A stretch of 64,000 nucleotides of DNA from Kitasatospora aureofaciens (GTDB taxonomy: Bacteria > Actinomycetota > Actinomycetes > Streptomycetales > Streptomycetaceae): the NCBI RefSeq assembly GCF_001188955.3, contig NZ_JPRF03000032.1, forward strand, positions 372,001-436,000, given 5' to 3'. The notes beneath the pieces were generated by a model. The model was not told the origin of the DNA and did no database searches. It was given only the letters and a program-made list of their open reading frames with translations. A program made the translations under genes and the position numbers. Positions 12,382-20,913 of this stretch are shown here, in pieces; position 1 is the stretch's first letter; each line of letters starts with the position of its first letter.

Positions 12382-12996
12382 GTGGAGACCGCGGTCGGGA
12401 CGACGACGGCGACGGCTGGACAGCAGACACCGCGGGGCCGCTCCGGGCCCGGACGCGCGCGAACCGCCCCCCGGCACTGGGCCGTTGCCTTGGCCGGCTG
12501 CGGCGCGGTGGTGGCCGCGGCGCTCGCCGCCTCCCCGGCGACCGGCACCCCGCTGGCGGCCAGGGGCACCCCGAAGGCCCTCGCCGCGAGCACCGCCCCC
12601 GACCCGGCCCGGGCCCAACTGCCGATGGACTGCGGCCCCTTCCCGGTCAAGACGGTGCTCAGCGTGCCCGCCGACCTGGGCGACGGGCACCCCGGCACGG
12701 TCGTCGCCGCGCACTGCGCCACCGACACCGGCAACCCCCCGGACTCCGTCTACCTGCTCGGCTTCGGCCCGGGCGAGCGCCCGGTGGTGGTCGCGACCCT
12801 GCTGACCGAGCGCGAGAACCTCACCATCGGAAGACTCGCGGTGCGCTCCGACGGCGCCATCACCGGCCGCGCGCAAGGGTATTCGAGCGACGACGTCCCG
12901 CGCTTCCGCCCCGACGTCTCACTCGACCTCACCTGGACGCACCGGGGCGGCAGCTGGGAACGCTCCCAGTCCGCCGCCCCGGCCGGCTCCGCCTGA
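12382..12996 (+). CDS. Exported or membrane-anchored hypothetical protein
   Basis: A 204-residue protein of no recognised family. A disordered, Thr/Arg/Pro-rich cytoplasmic N-terminus (about 35 residues) precedes one hydrophobic segment 'WAVALAGCGAVVAAALAA', after which an Ala/Pro-rich linker leads to a folded domain with two cysteines (around 'MDCGPFPV' and 'AAHCATD') that could form a disulfide outside the cell. The GTG start is supported by GGAGGGGA. It is convergent with the ferredoxin gene, with 14 bases between stops. Confidence 0.7.
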   Translation: METAVGTTTATAGQQTPRGRSGPGRARTAPRHWAVALAGCGAVVAAALAASPATGTPLAARGTPKALAASTAPDPARAQLPMDCGPFPVKTVLSVPADLGDGHPGTVVAAHCATDTGNPPDSVYLLGFGPGERPVVVATLLTERENLTIGRLAVRSDGAITGRAQGYSSDDVPRFRPDVSLDLTWTHRGGSWERSQSAAPAGSA

Positions 12997-13010
12997 GGCC
13001 CGCGTCGGCC

Positions 13011-13316
13011 CTACTCGGCGTCCGGCCCGTAGACCTCGACCCGGTCGGTGACCCGGCGCACGTGGATGCAGTCGCCGGGGCACTCCTTGGCCGAGTCCAC
13101 CACGTCCTGAAGGAGCGTCAGCGGCACCGGGGCCGTCTCCCCGGGCTGCTGGCGCAGTTCGTCGTCCGGGCCCTTCACGTACGCGAGTCCGTCGATGTCC
13201 AGCTCGAAGACCTCGGGCGCGTACTGGGCACAGATGCCGTCGCCGGTGCACAGATCCTGGTCGATCCACACCTCCAGCTCCTCGGTCGCCGCCGCGGTCT
13301 GCTCCGTCACCGACAT
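13011..13316 (-). CDS. Small ferredoxin, 3Fe-4S-like
   Basis: A 101-residue electron carrier. The cluster ligands are C23 and C29 in 'DLCTGDGICAQYAPE' plus C79 in 'ECPGDCIHV'. The middle Cys of a canonical 4Fe-4S motif is replaced (D26 region), as in actinobacterial [3Fe-4S] ferredoxins; C83 is an extra cysteine. Such ferredoxins often pass electrons to cytochromes P450, but none is encoded here. It is transcribed divergently from the arc gene with 285 bases between, a position it keeps in other Streptomyces proteasome loci as far as I recall. Confidence 0.88.
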   Translation of the reverse strand: MSVTEQTAAATEELEVWIDQDLCTGDGICAQYAPEVFELDIDGLAYVKGPDDELRQQPGETAPVPLTLLQDVVDSAKECPGDCIHVRRVTDRVEVYGPDAE

Positions 13317-13601
13317 GTCCCCTGCCGTTTCTGTCCCGGGTCGCCCCTATTCCTGGAGCAATCCCGCCATTCGTACAACGATCGGACCCGAGTACCGCGG
13401 TCGCGGTCGGATATCACTTCGCTCGACGATACATCTGGCCCGCTTTGGGTGGTGCGCGGTGGGTATCCCCTTAGCAGAGGGGAAGCACGCTGGGGCGAAG
13501 ATCGGACACGCCCGTTCCATCTTTCTTGATCTAGGGGTTTACGGACCCCTGGTCCCAGGTAGGGTCTGGAAGCGTCCAGCTCCCCGGAGGAGGTGAGGAC
13601 C

Positions 13602-15368
13602 GTGGCAGCCCACGATGACGACTACAACCGCAGCACCGGCAGGCCCGCTCGTGGTTCCGACGAGGCCGCTCAGGTCTCGTACCTTGAGCAGGAAATCGCC
13701 GTACTGCGCCGCAAGCTCGCCGACTCGCCGCGCAATTCGAGAATCCTCGAAGAGCGGATCGTCGAGCTCCAGACCAACCTGGCCGGCGTGACCGCCCAGA
13801 ACGAACGACTCGCCTCCACCCTGCGCGAGGCCCGCGACCAGATCGTGGCCCTCAAGGAGGAAGTGGACCGGCTGGCACAGCCCCCGGCCGGGTTCGGCAC
13901 CTTCCTCGCGGCGAACGAGGACGGTACCGCCGACATCTTCACCGGCGGTCGCAAGCTCCGCGTCAACGTCAGCCCGAACGTCGCCCTCGACGAACTGCGG
14001 CGCGGCCAGGAAGTGATGCTCAACGAGGCCCTCAACATCGTGGACGCGATGGCCTTCGAGCGCATCGGCGAGATCGTCACCCTCAAGGAGATCCTGGAGG
14101 ACGGCGAGCGCGCCCTGGTCATCGGCCACACCGACGAGGAGCGCGTGGTGCGCCTCGCCGAGCCGCTGCGCGAGGTCACCATCCGGGCCGGGGACGCCCT
14201 GCTGCTGGAACCCCGCTCCGGCTACGTGTACGAGGTCGTGCCGAAGTCCGAGGTCGAGGAGCTGGTCCTCGAGGAGGTCCCGGACATCGACTACCGCCAG
14301 ATCGGCGGCCTGAGCAACCAGATCGAGCAGATCCGCGACGCGGTCGAGCTGCCCTACCTGCACGCCGACCTCTTCAAGGAGTTCGAGCTGCGCCCGCCCA
14401 AGGGCGTGCTGCTCTACGGCCCGCCCGGCTGCGGCAAGACGCTGATCGCCAAGGCGGTCGCCAACTCGCTGGCCAAGAAGGTCGCGGAGGTCACCGGCCG
14501 CCCCCAGGGGAAGAGCTACTTCCTCAACATCAAGGGCCCCGAGCTGCTCAACAAGTACGTGGGCGAGACCGAGCGGCAGATCCGCCTGGTCTTCCAGCGG
14601 GCCCGGGAGAAGGCGAGCGAGGGCACGCCCGTCATCGTCTTCTTCGACGAGATGGAGTCGCTGTTCCGCACCCGCGGCTCCGGCGTCAGCTCGGACGTGG
14701 AGAACACCATCGTCCCGCAGCTGCTCGCGGAGATCGACGGCGTGGAGGGCCTGGAGAACGTCATCGTCATCGGCGCCTCGAACCGCGAGGACATGATCGA
14801 CCCGGCGATCCTGCGGCCCGGCCGCCTGGACGTCAAGATCAAGATCGAGCGCCCGGACGCCGAGGCCGCGAAGGACATCTTCTCCAAGTACCTCAGGGAC
14901 TCGTTGCCGTTCCACCCGGACGACCTCAAGGAGCACGACGGCTCCGTCGAGGCCACGGTGGCGGCGATGATCCAGTCGGTCGTGGAGCGGATGTACTCCG
15001 AGACCGAGGAGAACCGCTTCCTGGAGGTCACCTACGCCAACGGTGACAAGGAGGTCCTGTTCTTCAAGGACTTCAACTCCGGCGCCATGATCCAGAACAT
15101 CGTCGACCGCGCGAAGAAGATGGCCATCAAGGACTTCCTCGACCACGGTCAGCGCGGTCTGCGCGTCTCCCACCTGCTCGCCGCCTGCGTGGACGAGTTC
15201 AAGGAGAACGAGGACCTGCCCAACACCACCAACCCGGACGACTGGGCCCGCATCTCCGGCAAGAAGGGCGAGCGGATCGTCTTCATCCGCACGCTGGTCA
15301 CCGGCAAGCAGGGCGCCGAGTCCGGCCGCTCGATCGACACTGTCGCCAACACGGGGCAGTACCTGTAA
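13602..15368 (+). CDS. arc: Proteasome-associated AAA ATPase (ARC/Mpa)
   Basis: Hexameric unfoldase that recognises pupylated proteins and feeds them to the 20S core. The 588 residues contain an N-terminal coiled coil (about 22-75, Pup-binding in this family), two OB domains, then the AAA domain with Walker A 'GPPGCGKT' (about residue 275), Walker B 'VIVFFDEMES' and the second-region-of-homology arginines. The C-terminus is 'NTGQYL', with a penultimate Tyr like the motif that docks Mpa on the core. I chose the GTG at 13602 because GGAGGAGG ends eight bases upstream; the GTG at 13593 overlaps that site. Confidence 0.97.
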   Translation: MAAHDDDYNRSTGRPARGSDEAAQVSYLEQEIAVLRRKLADSPRNSRILEERIVELQTNLAGVTAQNERLASTLREARDQIVALKEEVDRLAQPPAGFGTFLAANEDGTADIFTGGRKLRVNVSPNVALDELRRGQEVMLNEALNIVDAMAFERIGEIVTLKEILEDGERALVIGHTDEERVVRLAEPLREVTIRAGDALLLEPRSGYVYEVVPKSEVEELVLEEVPDIDYRQIGGLSNQIEQIRDAVELPYLHADLFKEFELRPPKGVLLYGPPGCGKTLIAKAVANSLAKKVAEVTGRPQGKSYFLNIKGPELLNKYVGETERQIRLVFQRAREKASEGTPVIVFFDEMESLFRTRGSGVSSDVENTIVPQLLAEIDGVEGLENVIVIGASNREDMIDPAILRPGRLDVKIKIERPDAEAAKDIFSKYLRDSLPFHPDDLKEHDGSVEATVAAMIQSVVERMYSETEENRFLEVTYANGDKEVLFFKDFNSGAMIQNIVDRAKKMAIKDFLDHGQRGLRVSHLLAACVDEFKENEDLPNTTNPDDWARISGKKGERIVFIRTLVTGKQGAESGRSIDTVANTGQYL

Positions 15369-15596
15369 GCACGCGGTTGTCCGGGCCGGCAGCGGTCCCC
15401 GGAGCTGTACGCACACCGTCCGGCTGTGGCGCCTCGCGGCCCCGCAGCCGGACGGCGCGTCTCGGGGCCCGCCGGTCGACGCCGCATTCTAGGCTCGACC
15501 CACCGTCCGCGGGCAGTCCGCCGGCGTCGGTGTTGTTCAGCGGTACGTCAGCGTGTGCCGTCCGTCGGGGGCGGTGCACCGGGCAAGGAGGGCCGC

Positions 15597-17108
15597 ATGA
15601 CCGTACGGCGCGTGATGGGCATCGAGACCGAGTACGGGATCTCCGTGCCCGGGCACCCCAACGCCAACGCCATGCTCACCTCGTCCCAGATCGTCAACGC
15701 CTACGCGGCGGCGATGCACCGGGCGCGGCGGGCCCGCTGGGACTTCGAGGAGGAGAACCCGCTGCGCGACGCGCGGGGCTTCGACCTCGCGCGGGAGGTG
15801 GCGGACGCGAGCCAGCTGACCGACGAGGACATCGGCCTCGCCAACGTCATCCTGACCAACGGGGCCCGCTTCTACGTGGACCACGCCCACCCCGAGTACA
15901 GCTCGCCCGAGGTGACCAACCCGCGCGACGCCGTGCTGTGGGACAAGGCCGGCGAGCGGATCATGGCGGCCGCCGCGCAACGCGCGCTGGAACTGCCCAA
16001 CGGGCAGAACATCCACCTCTACAAGAACAACACCGACAACAAGGGCGCCTCCTACGGCACCCACGAGAACTACCTGATGAAGCGGGCGACGCCGTTCGCC
16101 GACATCGTCCGCCACCTCACCCCGTTCTTCGTCTCCCGCCAGGTGGTCACCGGCGCCGGCCGGGTCGGCATCGGCCAGGACGGCTCGGCGCACGGCTTCC
16201 AGATCAGCCAGCGGGCGGACTACTTCGAGGTCGAGGTCGGCCTGGAGACCACCCTCAAGCGGCCGATCATCAACACCCGGGACGAACCGCACGCCGACGC
16301 CGAGAAGTACCGGCGGCTGCACGTGATCATCGGGGACGCCAACCTCTCCGAGATCTCCACCTACCTCAAGCTGGGCACCACCTCACTGGTCCTGTCGATG
16401 ATCGAGGACTCCTTCATCGCCTCCGACCTCGCCGTCGACCAGCCGGTGCGCACCCTGCACCGGGTCTCCCACGACCCGACGCTCAAGCACCTGATCACCC
16501 TGCGCAACGGGCGCAAGCTCACCGCCGTCCAGCTGCAGCTGGAGTACTTCGAGCTGGCCCGCAAGTACGTCGAGGACCGCTTCGGCAACGACGCCGACGA
16601 GCAGACCGTGGACGTGCTCACGCGCTGGGAGGACGTCCTCGGGCGGCTGGAACGCGACCCTATGTCGCTCTCCAAGCAGCTGGACTGGGTCGCCAAACGG
16701 GAGATCCTCGAGGGCTACCGCAGCCGGGACGCCCTGCAGTGGGACAACCCGCGGCTGCACCTGGTCGACCTCCAGTACAGCGATGTACGGGCCGAGAAGG
16801 GCCTCTACAACCGCCTGGTGGCCCGCGGCCGGTTCGACCGGCTGCTGACCGAGGAGGAGGTCGAGCGGGCCGTCACCAAGCCGCCCGAGGACACCAGGGC
16901 GTACTTCCGCGGGCGCTGCCTGGAGCAGTACGCGGAGCACGTCGCGGCGGCCTCCTGGGACTCGGTGATCTTCGACCTGCCGGGCCGGGACTCGTTGCAG
17001 CGGGTGCCCACGCTGGAGCCGCTGCGCGGCACCCGCAACCACGTCAAGGAGCTGCTGGACCGCTGCCGCACGGCGGAGGACCTGCTGCGCGTACTGGCCG
17101 GCGGGTAA
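15597..17108 (+). CDS. dop: Pup deamidase / depupylase
   Basis: Dop converts the C-terminal Gln of Pup to Glu and can remove Pup from substrates. The 503 residues resemble PafA and glutamine synthetase; the N-terminal strand 'GIETEYGISVPGHPNANA' carries the ATP/Mg-binding glutamates. The family's active-site stretch is 'DHAHPEYSSPEV', and a loop that distinguishes Dop from PafA lies near residues 40-80. The ATG has AAGGAGG upstream. It is the partner required by the Pup protein encoded just downstream, which ends in Gln. Confidence 0.96.
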   Translation: MTVRRVMGIETEYGISVPGHPNANAMLTSSQIVNAYAAAMHRARRARWDFEEENPLRDARGFDLAREVADASQLTDEDIGLANVILTNGARFYVDHAHPEYSSPEVTNPRDAVLWDKAGERIMAAAAQRALELPNGQNIHLYKNNTDNKGASYGTHENYLMKRATPFADIVRHLTPFFVSRQVVTGAGRVGIGQDGSAHGFQISQRADYFEVEVGLETTLKRPIINTRDEPHADAEKYRRLHVIIGDANLSEISTYLKLGTTSLVLSMIEDSFIASDLAVDQPVRTLHRVSHDPTLKHLITLRNGRKLTAVQLQLEYFELARKYVEDRFGNDADEQTVDVLTRWEDVLGRLERDPMSLSKQLDWVAKREILEGYRSRDALQWDNPRLHLVDLQYSDVRAEKGLYNRLVARGRFDRLLTEEEVERAVTKPPEDTRAYFRGRCLEQYAEHVAAASWDSVIFDLPGRDSLQRVPTLEPLRGTRNHVKELLDRCRTAEDLLRVLAGG

Positions 17109-17219
17109 CTTTTCGATCACCACGGGTGAACGTCCGCCGAATGGGAATCATCCGGGGTGGCAGCGGGTGTTGGACAGGAGGCGCCACCGGCAAACCGGGA
17201 GCGGCAGTCGCACCTTGTG

Positions 17220-17227
17220 TATAGGGT
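17220..17227 (+). promoter_or_regulatory. Candidate -10 of the pup promoter
   Basis: TATAGGGT lies 65 bases upstream of the pup ATG in the gap behind dop. No clear -35 element is visible, so this is tentative. Confidence 0.35.
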
Positions 17228-17291
17228 CGGAGCCAACCGGCAACGACCGACCGACCAAACCGTGCCAGACGATTCGAGCGGGGTGAGGGAA

Positions 17292-17510
17292 ATGGCGAGC
17301 AAGGACACCGGCGGCGGCCAGCAGCGGGCAAACCGCTCCTCCGAGGAGGTCGAGGAGCAGGTCGCGGAAACCCAGAATTCCGATGACCTCAAGGAACGCC
17401 AGGAAAAGCTGAGCGACGACGTCGACGCCGTGCTGGACGAAATCGACGAGGTCCTGGAGTCGAACGCGGAAGATTTCGTGCGCGGCTTCGTGCAGAAGGG
17501 CGGGCAATAG
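17292..17510 (+). CDS. pup: Prokaryotic ubiquitin-like protein Pup
   Basis: A 72-residue, intrinsically disordered, strongly acidic tag. It becomes linked through its C-terminus to lysines of proteins destined for the proteasome. The helix-forming stretch 'DAVLDEIDEVLESNAEDFVR' and the end 'GFVQKGGQ' are typical. The terminal Gln means Dop must deamidate it before PafA can use it. The ATG follows GGGGTGAGGGA. A perfect hairpin separates it from prcB. Confidence 0.97.
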   Translation: MASKDTGGGQQRANRSSEEVEEQVAETQNSDDLKERQEKLSDDVDAVLDEIDEVLESNAEDFVRGFVQKGGQ

Positions 17511-17550
17511 CCCTTCCCCGGTATTCGGGAATTCACGGTCGCGACCGTCC

Positions 17551-17586
17551 CGGGCGGCCGGACGGCAGCGGCCGTCCGGCCGCCCG
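17551..17586 (+). terminator. Hairpin between pup and prcB
   Basis: Perfect 16-base arms (17551-17566 and 17571-17586) with a four-base loop. There is no T-run, but the stem is very stable and lies 40 bases after the pup stop. Confidence 0.65.
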
Positions 17587-17605
17587 GCACCGGCCCCTCC
17601 ACGCG

Positions 17606-17632
17606 TGGACAGTGATCGTCGGCGGGTAGGGT
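17606..17632 (+). promoter_or_regulatory. Candidate promoter of prcBA
   Basis: TGGACA (17606-17611) and TAGGGT (17627-17632) resemble -35 and -10 elements, although the spacer of 15 bases is short. It follows the hairpin behind pup, which would let prcBA be expressed separately. Confidence 0.35.
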
Positions 17633-17671
17633 GCGGGCATTGCGCGCTTCAAGCTACCTGGAAGGAATCGT

Positions 17672-18514
17672 GTGGAAGCCAACACTCGTGGCACCGGGCG
17701 TCTACCGGCTGCCTTCCTGACCCCGGGGTCCTCCTCGTTCCTCGACTTCCTCGCCGAGCACAAGCCGGAGCTGCTCCCCGGCCGAACCGGGCTCCCCGAG
17801 GGATCCGTGGTGGAGGCCCCGCACGGGACCACGATCGTGGCCGCGGTCTTCGACGGCGGTGTGGTCATCGCCGGTGACCGCCGGGCGACCATGGGCAACG
17901 TCATCGCCCAGCGCGACATCGAGAAGGTGTTCCCGGCCGACGAGTACAGCGCCGTCGGCATCGCCGGCACCGCCGGCCTCGCGGTCGAGATGGTGCGGCT
18001 GTTCCAGCTGGAGCTGGAGCACTACGAGAAGATCGAGGGCACCACGCTCTCCCTGGAGGGCAAGGCCAACCGCCTCACCAGCATGATCCGGGGCAACCTC
18101 GGCATGGCGATGCAGGGCCTCGCGGTGGTGCCGGTCTTCGCCGGCTACGACCTCGACCGGGGCCGCGGCCGGATCTTCAACTACGACGTCACCGGCGGGC
18201 GCTCCGAGGAGCGCGGCTTCGCCGCCACCGGCTCGGGCTCGGTCTTCGCCCGCGGCTCGCTGAAGAAGCTCTACCGCGAGGACCTGACGGCCGAGCAGGC
18301 CGTCACCCTGGTAGTCCAGGCGCTCTACGACGCGGCGGACGACGACTCCGCCACCGGCGGGCCGGACCTGGCCCGCAAGATCTTCCCGATCGTCTCGCTG
18401 ATCACCGAGGACGGTTTCCGCCGGCTCACCGACGCCGAGGTCGCCGAGACCGTGGTCGCCATCACCGACGAGCGCCTGACCCGGCCCGACGGCCCGCGGG
18501 CCCCGCTGATCTAG
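17672..18514 (+). CDS. prcB: 20S proteasome beta subunit precursor
   Basis: Catalytic subunit of the self-compartmentalised protease, 280 residues as precursor. A 52-residue propeptide is cleaved before T53 in 'PHGTTIVAAVF', which frees the nucleophilic threonine. Downstream are the conserved Asp/Lys/Ser elements ('GGVVIAGDRRATMG', 'ATGSGSVFA'). The GTG start is preceded by GGAAGGA. prcA follows 31 bases later, giving a prcBA operon. Confidence 0.97.
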   Translation: MEANTRGTGRLPAAFLTPGSSSFLDFLAEHKPELLPGRTGLPEGSVVEAPHGTTIVAAVFDGGVVIAGDRRATMGNVIAQRDIEKVFPADEYSAVGIAGTAGLAVEMVRLFQLELEHYEKIEGTTLSLEGKANRLTSMIRGNLGMAMQGLAVVPVFAGYDLDRGRGRIFNYDVTGGRSEERGFAATGSGSVFARGSLKKLYREDLTAEQAVTLVVQALYDAADDDSATGGPDLARKIFPIVSLITEDGFRRLTDAEVAETVVAITDERLTRPDGPRAPLI

Positions 18515-18545
18515 CCATCACCTCACAGGAAAGGGACGACCGCCG

Positions 18546-19307
18546 GTGTCGACACCGTTCTACGTCTCACCCCAGCAGGCCATGGCGGACCGCGCGGAGT
18601 ACGCCCGCAAGGGCATCGCTCGCGGCCGCAGCGTGGTCGTGCTCACCTACGCCGACGGCATCGTCTTCGTCGCGGAGAACACCTCCAGGGCGCTCCACAA
18701 GGTCTCCGAGATCTACGACAAGATCGCCTTCGCGGCGGTCGGCCGCTACAACGAGTTCGAGAACCTGCGCATCGGCGGCGTCCGCTACGCCGACCTGCGC
18801 GGCTACTCCTACGACCGGGCCGACGTCACCGCCCGGGGCCTCGCCAACGTGTACGCCCAGACCCTGGGCACCGTCTTCTCCTCGGTCGGCGAGAAGCCGT
18901 ACGAGGTCGAGCTGATCGTCGCGGAGGTCGGCCGGACCGCGGACAACGACCAGATCTACCGGCTCACGCCGGACGGCTCGGTCGTCGACGAGAAGAACTA
19001 CGTGGTGGTCGGCGGCAACGCCGACTCGATCGGCAACTACCTGGGCCAGCGCCACCGGGTGGGCATGAGCCTCACCGAGGCGGTGAAGGTCGCGGTGGAC
19101 TCGCTCGCCCGCGACCCCAACGGCGGCAGCCCGCGGGCCCTCACCCCGGAACAGCTGGAGGTCGCGGTCCTCGACCGCCAGCGGTTCCAGCAGCGCAAGT
19201 TCAAGCGGATCCTGGGCAACCAGCTCGGTCGCCTGCTCGACGGCGACCAGTCCGCCGAGGCGGACGACGAGGACAGCCCGGCGGACACCACGCCGTCGGA
19301 CGAGTAG
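18546..19307 (+). CDS. prcA: 20S proteasome alpha subunit
   Basis: Forms the outer gate rings of the core particle. The 253 residues include the alpha-type N-terminal helix 'YVSPQQAMADRAEYARKGIA', which gates entry, and the usual proteasome fold without an exposed N-terminal Thr. The last 25 residues are acidic and probably disordered. GTG start with AGGAAAGGGA upstream. Interacts with the C-terminal tail of ARC. Confidence 0.97.
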   Translation: MSTPFYVSPQQAMADRAEYARKGIARGRSVVVLTYADGIVFVAENTSRALHKVSEIYDKIAFAAVGRYNEFENLRIGGVRYADLRGYSYDRADVTARGLANVYAQTLGTVFSSVGEKPYEVELIVAEVGRTADNDQIYRLTPDGSVVDEKNYVVVGGNADSIGNYLGQRHRVGMSLTEAVKVAVDSLARDPNGGSPRALTPEQLEVAVLDRQRFQQRKFKRILGNQLGRLLDGDQSAEADDEDSPADTTPSDE

Positions 19308-19313
19308 TACGGC

Positions 19314-19355
19314 GGAGTCCCGTACGGCGGCCGGACCGCCGTCGTACGGGACTCC
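19314..19355 (+). terminator. Hairpin after prcA
   Basis: Inverted repeat of 17 bases (19314-19330) with 19336-19355, interrupted by a three-base bulge, directly behind the prcA stop. Confidence 0.6.
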
Positions 19356-19423
19356 GGTGCCCCTGCGGCGGCCCAGTCGTCGTGGAGGCGGTTTCGGACA
19401 GCTCCGACCAGATAGGAGTGCTC

Positions 19424-20785
19424 ATGGACCGCCGGATTTTCGGGCTGGAGAACGAGTACGGCGTGACCTGTACGTTCCGCGGGCAGCGGCGGCTGTCGCC
19501 GGACGAGGTCGCGCGGTACCTGTTCCGCCGGGTCGTCTCCTGGGGCCGCAGCAGCAACGTCTTCCTGCGCAACGGCGCCCGCCTCTACCTCGACGTCGGC
19601 TCCCACCCCGAGTACGCCACCCCCGAATGCGACGACGTGGTCGAGCTGGTGACGCACGACAAGGCGGGCGAGCGCATCCTCGAAGGACTCCTGGTGGACG
19701 CCGAGCGGCGGCTGCACGAGGAGGGCATCGCGGGGGACGTCTACCTCTTCAAGAACAACACCGACTCGGCCGGCAACTCCTACGGCTGCCACGAGAACTA
19801 CCTGGTGGCCCGGCACGGCGAGTTCTCCCGGCTGGCCGACGTGCTGATCCCGTTCCTGGTGACCCGCCAGCTGATCTGCGGCGCGGGCAAGGTGCTGCAG
19901 ACCCCGCGCGGTGCGGTGTACTGCGTCAGCCAGCGGGCCGAGCACATCTGGGAGGGCGTCAGCTCCGCCACCACCCGCTCCCGCCCGATCATCAACACCC
20001 GGGACGAGCCGCACGCGGACGCCGAGCGCTACCGCCGGCTGCACGTGATCGTCGGCGACTCCAACATGTCCGAGACCACCACCCTGCTCAAGGTCGGCGC
20101 CACCGACCTGGTGCTGCGGCTGATCGAGGCCGGCGTGGTGATGCGCGACCTCACCCTGGAGAACCCGATCCGGGCGATCCGCGAGGTCAGCCACGACCTC
20201 ACCGGAACCCACCAGGTGCGCCTCGCCAACGGCCGGGAGGCCAGCGCGCTGGACATCCAGGAGGAGTACTACACCAAGGCCCTGGAGTTCGCCGACCGCA
20301 AGGGCATCAACACCGGCACCATCGCCCGGGTCCTCGACCTGTGGGGCCGCACCCTGGAGGCCGTGCGCACCGAGCGGCTGGACGGGGTGGCCACCGAGAT
20401 CGACTGGATCATGAAGTACAAGCTCATCGAGCGCTACCGCGACAAGCACCAGATGACGATGTCCAACCCGCGGGTCGCCCAGATCGACCTCGCGTACCAC
20501 GACATCCACCGTCGGCGCGGCCTGTTCTATCTGCTCCAGGGCAAGGGCCAGGCGGAGCGGGTGACCACCGACCTCAAGACCTTCGAGGCCAAGTCGATCC
20601 CGCCGCAGACCACCCGGGCCCGGCTGCGCGGAGACTTCATCCGCCGGGCGCAGGAGCAGCGCCGGGACTTCACGGTGGACTGGGTGCACCTGAAGCTGAA
20701 CGACCAGGCGCAGCGCACGGTGCTGTGCAAGGACCCGTTCCGTTCGGTGGACGAGCGGGTGGAGAAGCTGATCGCCGGCATGTGA
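19424..20785 (+). CDS. pafA: Pup-protein ligase
   Basis: Joins deamidated Pup to substrate lysines using ATP. It has 453 residues and is homologous to Dop and glutamine synthetase. The N-terminal 'RRIFGLENEYGVT' holds metal/ATP ligands and 'DVGSHPEYATPECDD' includes the catalytic Asp region. Unlike Dop it lacks the extra loop after the first strand. The ATG at 19424 follows ATAGGAG. Separated from prcA by a hairpin, so possibly transcribed on its own. Confidence 0.97.
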   Translation: MDRRIFGLENEYGVTCTFRGQRRLSPDEVARYLFRRVVSWGRSSNVFLRNGARLYLDVGSHPEYATPECDDVVELVTHDKAGERILEGLLVDAERRLHEEGIAGDVYLFKNNTDSAGNSYGCHENYLVARHGEFSRLADVLIPFLVTRQLICGAGKVLQTPRGAVYCVSQRAEHIWEGVSSATTRSRPIINTRDEPHADAERYRRLHVIVGDSNMSETTTLLKVGATDLVLRLIEAGVVMRDLTLENPIRAIREVSHDLTGTHQVRLANGREASALDIQEEYYTKALEFADRKGINTGTIARVLDLWGRTLEAVRTERLDGVATEIDWIMKYKLIERYRDKHQMTMSNPRVAQIDLAYHDIHRRRGLFYLLQGKGQAERVTTDLKTFEAKSIPPQTTRARLRGDFIRRAQEQRRDFTVDWVHLKLNDQAQRTVLCKDPFRSVDERVEKLIAGM

Positions 20786-20805
20786 TCGTCGACCCCGGGT
20801 GACCG

Positions 20806-20858
20806 CCCGGCACGCGTCCGGCCCCGGTGGTGCCTACCGGGGCCGGACGCGTGCCGGG
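20806..20858 (+). terminator. Strong intrinsic hairpin after pafA
   Basis: Perfect 23-base arms (20806-20828 with 20836-20858) around a seven-base loop, 20 bases after the pafA stop. Confidence 0.8.
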
Positions 20859-20913
20859 CATACGCTGTTCGTCGAGCCAGGAGAGCCGACTTCGACCGAC
20901 AGTTAGGACCACC

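Noticed and set aside
8831..12430. Very long minus-strand open frame of about 1200 codons
   Set aside because: It is the GC-rich antisense shadow of the site-2 protease and trmI genes; only the last 305 codons are the real RecB-like nuclease.
13440..13601. Hairpins and possible -35/-10 boxes upstream of arc
   Set aside because: Small inverted repeats are visible, but no pair of promoter elements has acceptable spacing, so no promoter was called.
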